Shown: positions 1 to 10,003 of the stretch, piece by piece
Position numbering within the stretch: the first letter of the stretch is position 1
Layout: every line of letters starts with the position of its first letter
Assembly: GCF_010093595.1 (NCBI RefSeq)
Contig: NW_022985438.1
Span: forward strand, 795,241-859,240
DNA: 64,000 bases
Reading direction: 5' to 3'
Origin: Mytilinidion resinicola
Lineage: Eukaryota > Ascomycota > Dothideomycetes > Mytilinidiales > Mytilinidiaceae
Program-made: the position numbers and the translations under genes
The notes under the pieces: model-generated
Databases searched by the model: none
The model's input: the letters and a program-made list of their open reading frames with translations, nothing else
What the model was told of the DNA's origin: nothing

Positions 1-194
1 CTGCGTAATGAGAAAGTATATTGCTTGGTATCAGTCTTTCTGGGGGGTCAAGCCTTGATACATGGTATCTCTATCAAATGTCGGACTCGAGCATGAGTCT
101 TTTCTTCATTGCTCGGATTGGATATCACTTTCTTTTTAAATCTCTTATGCAAGAAGTACAAAAACGCCACACCTCATCAACTAACACCCACCAG
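1..194. other. Probable intron or upstream exon remnant of the alcohol oxidase gene
   Basis: The right end of this stretch has a CTAAC branch site and a CAG acceptor at 194. No upstream exon could be joined with confidence, so the left part may be intron or coding sequence of the same gene. Confidence 0.4.
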
Positions 195-2170
195 CACTCG
201 TGCCGGTTCTCTTTTCCTCACAGGATACGTCACACCAATTGGAGACCAACCAACACACATCCGGGAGTCCATCATCATAGGCTGGAAAGCCGCCAGACTA
301 CCGCTTCTACGACAAGTACACCGATCTCTAACATTGCTCACAAAGCAGACATGGTGCAAGATCAGCCCTACCATCCGTACTGTCCTCGGCGTGCCTCGTG
401 TTCCTATTAACATGAAGCGAGGCGAAAATTTTCCCTACGAATTCATTCAAGTTCCACCTGGTGTCGGACCTGAAATTATCGAGACAGACGTGGTAATCAT
501 CGGCAGCGGGTGCGGCGGAGGTGTGTGCGCGAAGAGCCTTGCAGAAGCCGGCAGTCGTGTTATAGTGGTTGAGAAGTCGTATTACTGGAGTCCAGATCAT
601 TTTCCTATGACGGAAGCAGAAGGGTGGGGTCACTTGTTTACAGATGGTGCATATCTGGCCAGTGAGTGCTACAGCTATTGTGTTTGGTCTATTCACTGCT
701 AACAGTGACTAGCCGATGATACCTCCGTAAGTGTGATTACCGGCCAGACCTGGGGCGGAGGAGGAACAGTCAACTGGTCCGCCAGTCTGCAAACTCAAGG
801 TTACGTCCGCAAAGAATGGGCAGATCAAGGTCTCCCTTTTTTCACATCGGCAGAGTACCAAACCTCCCTAGATCGAGTCTGCGAGCGCATGGGTGTATCA
901 GCCGACCACGTAAACCAGAATTTCGCCAACCGGGCCCTACTAGAAGGCTCTCGAAAGCTTGGCTGGGCCCACAAAGCTGTTCCGCAAAACACAGGCCAAA
1001 GTAATCACTACTGCGGCCACTGCACCTTCGGTTGTGGTTCCTGTGAAAAACAAGGTCCCGCCGTGTCCTGGTAAGCATCTGCTCATGCAGCTCAGCACTC
1101 AATGCTAATACGAAACCAGGCTCCCAGACGCCTCCCGAGCCGGTGCCGAATTCATAGAAGGCTTCGACGCTGAAAAGGTCCTTTTCGGATCTAGGAATGG
1201 CAAACAGACCGCCGTTGGTGTTAAAGGCGTCTGGACGTCTCGCGACCTCAACGGCGGCGTCTCAGGGCCCCCAATCACTAAACGGGAGGTCATCATTCGT
1301 GCGAAAAGAGTGATTGTATCAGCAGGTACAATGCAGTCCCCCCTCATTCTCCTCCGCTCCGGCCTCAAAAACAAGCAAATCGGCCGCAACCTCTACCTCC
1401 ACCCCGTCTGCATCCTCGGCGCCGTCTACCCCGACGAAGTGCGCCCCTGGGAAGGCGGCATCCTCACCTCCGTCTGCAACGAGTTCGAGAACCTCGACGG
1501 CAAAGGCCACGGCTGCAAGCTCGAGGCCACAAACATGATCCCCTCCTCTTTCCTGACCTTACTACCCTGGACCTCCGGGCTGGAGTTCAAGATGTCCGCG
1601 GCCCGGATGAAACACATGGCCGGCTACATCGCCATCTGCCGCGACCGCGATACGGGGTACGTGTACCCCGACCCCGTCGACGGCCGCGCGCGCATCGCGT
1701 ACACGACGAGCGCGTTCGACAAGGCAAACCTCATCGAGGGCCTTGTCGGGCTTGCGAAGATCCAGTACGCGGCTGGTGCGAGCGAGATCTTTGCGGCGCT
1801 GCCTGGCGTGGCTCCGTTCATCCGCTCACCCCCTACCACCACCGACACAGACGCGGACGAAGCGGGCATCAACGACCCCCGCTTCAACGAGTGGCTGGAC
1901 GGGATTAGGAAGCACGGCCTGCCAGCACCGCAGACCCAGTTCGTGTGCGCGCACCAGATGGGGACGTGTCGTATGGGGCCGAGCGAGAGGGGGAGTGTGG
2001 TCGATCCGCGGGGGAAGGTGTGGGGGACGGAGGGGCTGTATGTGAGTGATGCGAGCGTGTTTCCGAGTGCTAGTGGAGTCAATCCCATGGTGTCGAATAT
2101 GGCGATTTCGGATTGGATTTCGAGGGGGGTTGCGAGGGGGCTGAGGAGGGAGGAGGGGGCGAGGTTGTAG
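195..2170 (+). CDS. Long-chain fatty alcohol oxidase (GMC oxidoreductase), 5' partial
   Basis: Flavoprotein that would oxidise long-chain fatty alcohols to aldehydes with O2, typically in the peroxisome or microsomes. The visible exons are 195-661, 713-1070 and 1120-2170, with introns of 51 and 49 bp, giving about 624 residues. The FAD-binding signature VVIIGSGCGGG lies near nt 492-524. The C-terminal GMC region contains HQMGTCRMG (about nt 1955-1980) and a terminal SGVNPMVSNMAISDW block. The exon at 195 opens just after a CTAAC branch site and a CAG acceptor and starts in mid-protein (TRAGSLFLTG), so the first exon or exons lie further left, probably outside the window. Family members are about 700-750 residues, so roughly 100 are missing. 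The family call is strong; substrate chain length is inference. Confidence 0.88.
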
Positions 2171-2756
2171 TGACTTCCTGGGGGTCCGGGAGGGCTGTTG
2201 GAATGTAAAAGTCGATGTCCTGATTTACGATGGGGTGGGCTTGACATTGAGAGCTGATGTTTTGGGGGGTGCTAGGGGTATCTTGATGGTGCTGGTGTGC
2301 TGTCAGCGATGTGGGTGGGAAGTTTTGAGTGTGGTTGTAAGGGCCTGCAGAGGTCTCTATTGCATGTAAAATCCAATGGCTTGATTTGTAAGAATGATGC
2401 TTTGATATTGTGGATGCGATAATGTGGATGGGCTGGGAGTGTCTCTGTGGGCTTGGTACATTGCCAGAGACGTAGTCGCAATGTTCTTGAGTATAGTTTG
2501 AAGCCTTTAAACTTATAGTATTAAGCCTGTGTCTTTGCACACCTGCTTACCTCGTGGAAGCCAGTTAAAATCACTACTGGTCGGTGCTTTGATATTTGAT
2601 CCTGAAAATTCGACGTAATAGGAATGATTAAGTTGTATAGACTAGGTGTAACTTCCACTATGCAGCGAACGGGGTATCGAAATCGTTAGTCATAACATGT
2701 GCCCTTTCCCACGCATCAAAGTACTCGAAGGCCCCCTCACACCCAATACTCATCCC
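2171..2756. other. Intergenic region between convergent 3' ends
   Basis: This separates the 3' ends of the alcohol oxidase (+) and the GNAT gene (-). It should hold both 3' UTRs and terminators. The short open frames here look random and no repeat was noticed. Confidence 0.55.
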
Positions 2757-3638
2757 CTAAAGGTTCTCCCAATCCATCTGAAACTTGCTCTTTCCCTCCT
2801 TTCCCCCTAGAGTCTGCGTCTTTTTCTCATGCTTTATCGGCACCCTGCACCACATCGCCAGATGCTCAATCCCCTCCTCCCACCACCTTTCCTCCTTCGG
2901 CACCTCCACCGTCCCATCTTCCCGCAATAGCTCCTCCGAGAACCCATGCCGCTTCCACAGCCCCTCCACACTCGCCTGCGCGTGCACCATTGCCAGCCCC
3001 TGCCACCCCTTGCTTTTTTCTTTCTCCTCACGACTCCCCACCCGCTCCAGGTTCAGCCACTCCTGCGACACCGGCGACCGCGGCGCGAGGATGAGGTCCG
3101 GATTCGCAGCCGCAAAGTCCAGCGCTGCGTGGATAAGCTGGCGCGATAATCCCCCACCGCGGAATGCCTTCAGCGTCGCCAACCGGCCCAGCTTGATATA
3201 CGGCTCGACAGGGTGCTCGTCGCCGACCGGCGAAGTAGGGGCCGAGTCCGGGTGATGGTCCTTGTTCTCGTTCTTGTACGGATTGGGGCCATGTGGTGGC
3301 GGAATCAGCCTAATCGTGGCAATGGGCGTACGCACAGCCGACGGGATCGAGCGGCGGCGTTCTTCTTCTTCTGGGGACACGGCGGGGTGCGAACTGGCGG
3401 ACGCGCCTTTCGTAGCGATAGAAGCGTACATGACGAAGTGGAAGCTGCGGGGGTCGTCGTCGTCGAGTTCGTGGGCGAGGGGGACGGATTGCTCATCCAC
3501 GTAGACAGCTTCGCGGATGGACATTGCGTCTTTGAAGACGGAGGGGACGGAGTCGGGTTGGAAGTTGTAGCGCTTGGTGGGGTCCCATTGGGCTAATGTT
3601 TGGCCTGGGCGGTCACAGCGGCTCAGCCATTCGGTCAT
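2757..3638 (-). CDS. GNAT-family N-acetyltransferase
   Basis: Single-exon gene of 293 aa starting at a true ATG (3638-3636). It is an acetyl-CoA-dependent acyltransferase of the GNAT fold. The N-terminal half has the REAVYVDEQSVP block typical of fungal GNATs. The acetyl-CoA-binding motif A is visible as LGRLATLKAFRGGGLSRQL near residues 150-175, with the R-x-x-G-x-G/A-like RGGGLS loop. A longer-than-usual acidic, disordered insert (about residues 70-140) separates the substrate-facing strand from motif A. The C-terminal region (VHAQASVEGLWKRHGF) fits the motif B strand. No signal peptide or membrane segment, so probably cytosolic or nuclear. The substrate is unknown; small molecules or proteins are both possible. 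Confidence 0.8.
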   Translation of the reverse strand: MTEWLSRCDRPGQTLAQWDPTKRYNFQPDSVPSVFKDAMSIREAVYVDEQSVPLAHELDDDDPRSFHFVMYASIATKGASASSHPAVSPEEEERRRSIPSAVRTPIATIRLIPPPHGPNPYKNENKDHHPDSAPTSPVGDEHPVEPYIKLGRLATLKAFRGGGLSRQLIHAALDFAAANPDLILAPRSPVSQEWLNLERVGSREEKEKSKGWQGLAMVHAQASVEGLWKRHGFSEELLREDGTVEVPKEERWWEEGIEHLAMWCRVPIKHEKKTQTLGGKEGKSKFQMDWENL

Positions 3639-5382
3639 CTTGGTAGAGAGCGGAAATATAGCGTAGTTGGGTTGAGTGGCGTTAGGGCTGTGGGACTGAT
3701 AGAACGGATCTCGGAAACCGAAAGTAGAGATTGAAGCTTGGAAATGAAGTTTTATGCGAAATATTGAAATCGGATCGATGAAGTTTGCTGGCTGTGGTGG
3801 TGTTTGATCAAGTGAGGACGGTCAGGACAGTGCGAGATTCCTGTGCTTTTGTACTTCCACTCCAAGTCGAAGAATAATCAAAAGGCGGACTCGAAGATAT
3901 GGATCATGCAGCAAAATTCGGGTTTCGTGGTTGAGATTGGTGGTCGGGTTTGGCGTTAACGCGAGAGATCGAGCGAAGGGCGCAAGGCAGACCTGAAGAG
4001 CGGCTTTTGGAACTTGAAAGAAGAACTTAACTTTTGCACAGAAGCGATGAGTCAGATGCGTATGCTCGCAAGTCTTGAAGCAAAAGACTCGGAGAACTGG
4101 CAAAGTGGTGTGGCGGAAAGCTCAGTCCAATTAAAGCTGTGTCCACATGTAGAATGACGTCTCGTAACTGCCCCGCCAATTTTTTTTTGGGCTGACGGGT
4201 GACATCTTTCTGTGCCTGTAGAGACCCTGCAACTCGAATCAAACTGCGGGGTCCGCCACAGATTTTAAAAAGTCGCAGGCAAGGTTGCTCCGTCAGTGGA
4301 CCAATCAGCCTTCATCTGACTACACCACATGCTTTCGACGATGGGAAAGCCACACGTCCGATACAAACATCTTAGGAAAACAGTACGGGAAGCAAAGCCT
4401 TATGTTTATCATGTCTTCTAGCAGACGGGGACAGGACCATTTTTATCGCGTCTCGGCGGGTTTTCAGAGAACACTGCCCGACAGTCGGGGATACAGAGAC
4501 ATTCACAAGCCCATAACTGTCTGCAAATCTTCCTAGACTACCACTTCGAACTAATAATTATTACTAGAGAGGTTTCTACCATTAGAAATGTCATCGGATC
4601 GAATGAAGAGTGGCAGTGACTGCCCAAACTCTCAAACGACCCTCTCTAATCTTATGAGCCACCGCTCGCTCAAAGTCCGAAGCGTTGCGGCTCTGTAGCT
4701 TACCATACAGCTGGTGAACTACGTGGGCTTCATGCAAGATACAAATTAGTTGTTGAAAGTAGAAGGTGCCTAGGTACGTGGCGGTCGTTGGCCGGCCTCT
4801 AAAAGAAATGGAGCAGAGGCACTTCAGAATTAACATTTCGCAAGGGCGATTCATACAACCCGGAGAGGTAGCTGGAAGGCAAGCTGCTGTAATACATCGC
4901 GGGTGCGGACTGTTGGGATACATAGGATAGCGGCTTCGTCTGCACTAAGATAGGTACCCAAGGGTCTTAAGAAAAAAGATTCAGTAGTGGGTTCTATTCG
5001 CCTGTGCATAGGATCTGCTCTTGATGGGTCCTTGGCATTTCCGCAATTCAGCAACACCTCTGTGTCTCGAAAGCAACCGCATTAGCGGGCCGTTTATCTC
5101 CTTGCCTGACAGAACAAAAGTGTGTTTAACGGATGAGTATTAGGCCTGGCGAATCCTATGCTTCCATCTTTCTCAATGTCCGGCGAAGTGGGAGCCACTA
5201 CGTACCCCGCGCTCGGAAGCGATAACCTTCGCCTGGTCAGCCGACGCGGAGGCCATATCATGAGGGCTTGTCAGAGCGTTCAGTGGCTTCGAGGGCGCTT
5301 GCGAGAGGGTGTGCTTGAAATGGTCCCAACAGGCATGGCTGCCTAGTCAATGTCGCAGCTTGTGTTGACTTCAACGTAATTT
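3639..5382. other. Gene-poor intergenic stretch
   Basis: The part next to 3638 should hold the GNAT promoter. From about 3800 to 5350 only short, unrelated open frames occur on both strands. A minus-strand frame at 4591-4923 (110 aa) has no recognisable domain and could be degraded coding sequence. No repeat or RNA gene was recognised. Confidence 0.5.
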
Positions 5383-6886
5383 CTAGGCCGCGCAGGCAGA
5401 TGTAAGCGTTGTTGCGAAAAGAGGTTGCGATCTCCTGTCCCACGGGCGGCCCAGGTCATCTCTGTCCAGGTCTGCATGCAGAAGACACCCGTGGCGAATA
5501 TGGTCTCTCTTCTCAAGCCTTCTTCGATGGCACGCTTTTAGTTGACTTAAAGCCTTCTCCGCAGGTTCAATAGCCTCTTCTACTTCAGAATCTGACATGC
5601 CCATGATGTTGTATGCGATACTTAGTTGAAGACTTCTCAAGTCCTTGCGAAGATCACCTCTTGTGTTTCCCAATTTTATTTCTGTGCCCATTAACTTCAT
5701 AATACTGTTGTTCTCCAAAAATGGCTAGCTCGGCCGCGGACCAGGTATTTTGAAATTGCGTTGGCGACCTGTTTGATATTGCTCTGTATTGGTTGAATTG
5801 TCTCGATTTGGCGCCAAATAGCTTCTGTGGCTGCGTGAAGTAAAAGGCGCCTTCGGTCTTGAGTACGCTCGTAGAGAAGGCTCTGAGCCACAGAGCGAGA
5901 ATGTCCCTGAAGTATGTTCTTGTGGCGCTCTTTACGTTGCTTTAGTTCCTTCGTAAGAGCGTTTTTGTCGGCAGAGAGCTGCTGCAGCTCGAATGTGATA
6001 AGCTCGTTCTCCAACACCAGGTTGCTCAATCCCAAGCTTGTATATGTATTTGCCTTGTCGTATGCTACTTTCTCTCGGTAGAGGATAGGGCTGATATCTT
6101 GAATTGTCTAACATGAGCGTTGAAACCGTAGCGGTTGATAATGCGAGCTTTCCCGGCTAAGTATCTCAACTGACAGAATCTGGAAGTTTTCAGGAGACGT
6201 AGAATGATGCCGAGGTCATCCACAAATCTTCTGAATTGATTGACATATTGTGTAACAGCGAGTTCACTCTGTGCTATGGCGAACTTACACTGTCGAAATT
6301 GGCGTTTTTCTACGGGAGCTGAGTTGAACCGCATTCTCGCTGCTTCAACACTTCCTATTTTGCGAGTTTCATCTTCCTCTCGCCGCTTGATCTTGTCATA
6401 CCAGCTTGTGGGATCCCAGATCTCCCCATCCCATTTGTCCCTGAAAAAATCAGCTTCGCAATGTCAATGGAAATAGACAGGATTGAAACTCACCAGGTGA
6501 TAGTGCTCGGGGCAGGGATGCGCCGAGGCGGTTGACCATCCTTTCGGTTCTGTGATTTGGAGATTGAACTGATATTGAATCCTTTGACTTGTGTAGCTCG
6601 TGTCCCATGCAGTATCCGTCGTGACGTTGCTGCGATCAGCAGCTTTGCCATGGCTAAGCCGGCCGGGTTCTGGATCATTACAATCGATTGATAGTCCTCC
6701 TCGATGCTCTCAAGAAAAGGACATCAAACATGGGTTAGACGGGGAAGGAATGGGGAGTGTATAGGCCTTGCTCAAAGCGCTCGACACATTTGCGAAAAGC
6801 GTATCCCGGAGGATGAAAATGTTCTGGACTCATAATTTCGACAGGAGAAAGGAATGAGACGGCGACGTCGGGAAATCTGAGGTATG
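5383..6886 (-). pseudogene. Degenerate multi-exon gene encoding a coiled-coil protein, family not recognised
   Basis: On the minus strand, several protein-like segments follow one another. One runs from about 6886 to 6735 and includes LRFPDVAVSFLSP and HFHPPGYAFRKCVERFEQ. A second reads from about 6705 to 6493 (EEDYQSIVMIQNPAGLAMAKLL), ending at a good GTGAGT donor. After a 52 bp intron with a TTTTTTCAG acceptor, the frame continues with DKWDGEIWDPTSWYDKIKRR down to about 6075. The next segment (about 6075-5700, LVLENELITFELQQLSADKN, strongly coiled-coil) is in another frame, and the last one (5718-5383) in yet another. No plausible intron joins these two changes, so frameshifts are the simplest reading. 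The gene may still be functional if unusual introns are used. I cannot name the family. Confidence 0.5.
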
Positions 6887-7397
6887 TTGTGCAACATTAG
6901 AGAGGCGATGGGCTTGCCAGGAGGCCGCACGACGGCTATCTTGGTACTGCTTCATGCTTCTTACAGTCATCCTTCACACTAACTAGAACGAACGTGAACC
7001 ACGATCTTCTGTTCGAGTGATGCCGCTTCTAGGACACTTCATAGTCATAACGCTTTAATATATATATCCTCGATAGCGACTTGTAGTTGATGTTGGTAAG
7101 CACAACGCGTCACATCTACTCTAAGCTCACATTCGCGCCCAATTGCTTCGTAACCAGGTAACCTTCCAAGTTGATTAGCCTCCTCTCTTCGGATTATTGG
7201 GACTTGATGCTGATATGTATATACACAGACTTGTATTGCGTCATGCAGAACCGCTAAAATCCCTCTCGACCTAGGCCATGACCGCCCTCAACGACCACCA
7301 AAACCACATCTTTGCTCCTCAACAACAGAATTTCAACATGTAGTTTAACAACACACCTCCTACCGATGCCTCTTTACATCTCGATACACAACCCACA
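6887..7397. other. Intergenic region, likely divergent promoter zone
   Basis: This lies between the broken minus-strand gene and the DUF4385 gene. The part from about 7300 to 7397 is rich in C, A and T and is probably the DUF4385 leader. Nothing else was recognised. Confidence 0.5.
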
Positions 7398-7997
7398 ATG
7401 AAGAGCCCGCCTACTCCCACAAACCCCTCCGCCTCAAAAGCCCTCCGAATGAGCTACCGCATCGGCCGCGGCGAACAAGGCGTCCTAACCTTCGAGCCCT
7501 ACAAATCCACCATACTCCCCTTCTGGCGCTTCCGCACGCCTACACTCGCGCGGAAAAGCGCGCAGGATATATGGGAGCGGTTTGAGGCGTACGACGAGGC
7601 GGGCGACTTTGTGGGTATGGACATGTGCCGGAAGTTCCTACAAATGGTGTGTTCACACTTATACTCACTGCGTCTCGGATCTCTCGGCCTCTGTTTGAGG
7701 TCATACGAGGCTGTTCGACGACAGTGCTTATGTTGGTAATTGCAGGGCATGACGCGTGCGAAGCGATATGCGAATCATGCAGGTGGAAGGAAGTATGATA
7801 AACACACTGGAGAAGAGTTGGCGAAGAGTGGAACACACAAGGGCGCGGCTGAGAAGCTGGAGGCATCCGAGGTGTTTAGGGAGGCGTGGGATATGTGTCG
7901 GAAGCATGAGGGGTATTTGGCGAGGAAAGAGGTGTTCCAGACCGAGCTGAAGGAGTGGCGGAAGACTGAGCGATTGAAAGAGAGCCTGCCTACATAA
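7398..7997 (+). CDS. DUF4385 domain protein
   Basis: Two exons, 7398-7646 and 7746-7997, separated by a 99 bp intron (GTGTGT donor, TTGCAG acceptor), encode 166 aa. The protein matches the DUF4385 pattern from memory: YRIGRGEQGVLTFEPYKS at the N-terminus, then PFWRFRTP, then GDFVGMDMCRKFLQMGMTRA across the splice junction, then RYANHAGGRKY. The C-terminus is charged and helical. The biochemical role of DUF4385 is unknown; members are known mainly from bacteria and phages. No signal peptide or membrane segment. The neighbours give no clue to function. The family call is made by recognition, without a profile search. Confidence 0.75.
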
Positions 7998-8854
7998 GGT
8001 TTAGGTTGTCCAATATTTTAGACGACTAGTAGAAACGGTTCTATTAGAGGAGCCTTGGTAGTGCAACAACTAGGACTCGATGCGATCATATAGGGAATTG
8101 ACCGTCCAAAAAGTATAAAGTGCTCTATTAGATGCCGAGGGGAAGCAACAGCCACCCACTGCGTAGATTCCAGACACACTAGGTAATGCTAGCTCACGAT
8201 AAAAGTTGCATTGAGTGTATTACATTACTTTGAATTCAGACTCTGAAAATATCTAGCATCAAATTACCACATTGGGCCACTGAAAGGCATTCGAAGACGG
8301 GTGCTTTCATCGAGTCATGTGACAGCTTGAAGCTCGGTACGGCTGTCATTTGTCTGCCATCTGTGACTCGTTCCCAAGTGATCGGGGTATGGAGTCATGG
8401 TCCCGGTTTAATGGAGGCTCCGGTGCACGCAATCCATGGATGCACCTTATTGCACGAAACAGTGGCTCCCAAACTCCGCGGAACGGCTGCAATCTAATCT
8501 AGGCCACCACTACCACTCCTGCTACCAAGAGAAGGCTTGACAGACCGGAATCCAGGCCGTCTGCGGGCTTCGACGGAGTGAATCCGTTTGGATCCTTAAG
8601 TAACCCATGGATGCCATCGGATGCCCGAAGACAGCTTACCGTCATGGCGGGTGCGTGGTGATTGGACATGGCATGATTTGCCGAAGCTCTTTCGCGCGAG
8701 GGCCGCCCTCCCCGCGGGTTTGTGATGTCAAAATGTCAAAGTTGTAGGGCGATCCTCCACCACGTTGCCATCCCACCATCCCACCATCCCACATCACTTC
8801 GTCTCGAAAACCCTACACAACCACACATTACGCACCTCGATCCGTATCGCAACG
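7998..8854. other. Intergenic region upstream of 6-phosphogluconolactonase
   Basis: No gene was recognised. Just upstream of the lactonase ATG, around 8770-8790, is a short CCATCCCA-type tandem repeat in the presumed leader. The region should contain the lactonase promoter. Confidence 0.55.
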
Positions 8855-9643
8855 ATGGGAAAGCCTCCAAATCTTTTCGCGTTCAACACGGCCGACGAGC
8901 TCGCAGTCAGCCTTCGAGCCTTCGTCATCGACGCCCAAAATTCTGCACTCGACCGCCACGGCGTCTTTAGGGTCGGTGTTTCTGGTGGATCTCTTCCCAA
9001 AGTCCTCGCAAAAGCGCTGCTAGGCCAGGTCGATGGCACCAACCCCCTTGATTTCTCGAAGTGGGAGATCTTTTTCGCAGATGAACGCGCAGTCCCGCTA
9101 GATCACGACGATAGCAACTACAAAGCCGTGAAGGACGAGTTACTCGACAAAATCCCGACAGAGCTGGGCACCCCCATCGTACATCCAATCGATGTGAAGT
9201 ACTTGGACGATATTCAGGAAATGGCCGACCAGTACGAGCAGACCCTGGTGCGATCCTTTGCTGCCAGAGACAGCGTTCGGACTCCCATGTTCGACTTACT
9301 TCTTCTCGGCTGCGGTCCCGACGGTCATACCTGCAGTCTATTCCCTGGCTCTCCTCTTCTGCGAGATGACAGTGCCTGGGTTCTCCCGATCAGCGACTCC
9401 CCAAAGCCACCGCCAAAGCGTATCACCCTCTCTCTTCCCGTCGCAGGACACGGTATCAAAATCGGGTTCGTAGCCACTGGAGCAAGCAAGAAGGAGATCT
9501 TGCGGCAAATCTTTGACACAGAAGAGGGTCATCAGCTACCGTGCGGACTCGTGAATGGTCTGGGCCAGGAACGAGTGAGCTGGTTTGTCGACTACCCTGC
9601 CGTGGAAGGTGTCTCCTTCCCTGCACGTCGAGGAAGTCTTTGA
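8855..9643 (+). CDS. SOL: 6-phosphogluconolactonase
   Basis: Single exon, 262 aa, ATG at 8855. An upstream in-frame extension exists, but the ATG opening MGKPPNLFAF fits the family start. The enzyme hydrolyses 6-phosphoglucono-delta-lactone to 6-phosphogluconate, the second step of the oxidative pentose phosphate pathway, in the cytosol. Visible family blocks are VGVSGGSLPKVLAKALLG (sugar-phosphate binding), WEIFFADERAVP with DHDDSNYK, and the LGCGPDGHTCSLFPG signature. Length matches yeast Sol3/Sol4 and glucosamine-6-phosphate isomerase-like homologues. The DGHTCSLFPG form favours the lactonase over NagB isomerases. Confidence 0.93.
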   Translation: MGKPPNLFAFNTADELAVSLRAFVIDAQNSALDRHGVFRVGVSGGSLPKVLAKALLGQVDGTNPLDFSKWEIFFADERAVPLDHDDSNYKAVKDELLDKIPTELGTPIVHPIDVKYLDDIQEMADQYEQTLVRSFAARDSVRTPMFDLLLLGCGPDGHTCSLFPGSPLLRDDSAWVLPISDSPKPPPKRITLSLPVAGHGIKIGFVATGASKKEILRQIFDTEEGHQLPCGLVNGLGQERVSWFVDYPAVEGVSFPARRGSL

Positions 9644-10003
9644 TGCCCACTCTACAGCACGACATGACGACAGCATAGGCGCAGATAATAGCCACGGAGT
9701 TTGGGAACACTGATTTTGTGCGATAAGCGCAGCGATATCCAATTCACACAGGGAGGCAGGATCGCTTCTCTGGTTCATAGATTAGGGACAGGTCAATGTC
9801 GCTTGCGATGGGTGACCATAGTTCACAACTGACGTTGAACCGAAATACAAACTACAACCACATTAAATGCTCTATATGCTATTCAAGTGATAATTCAGTG
9901 AAAGGCTGTTCCGTTTTTGTACTTGCCAAGACCCACAGTAAAAGCCGACTTATCTCCAGCACGCGACTTGCAACAAATAAACACATGTCCAGGTACCACC
10001 ACA
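9644..10003. other. Intergenic region
   Basis: This holds the 3' end of the lactonase transcript and the promoter of the next gene. Nothing distinct was recognised. Confidence 0.5.
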
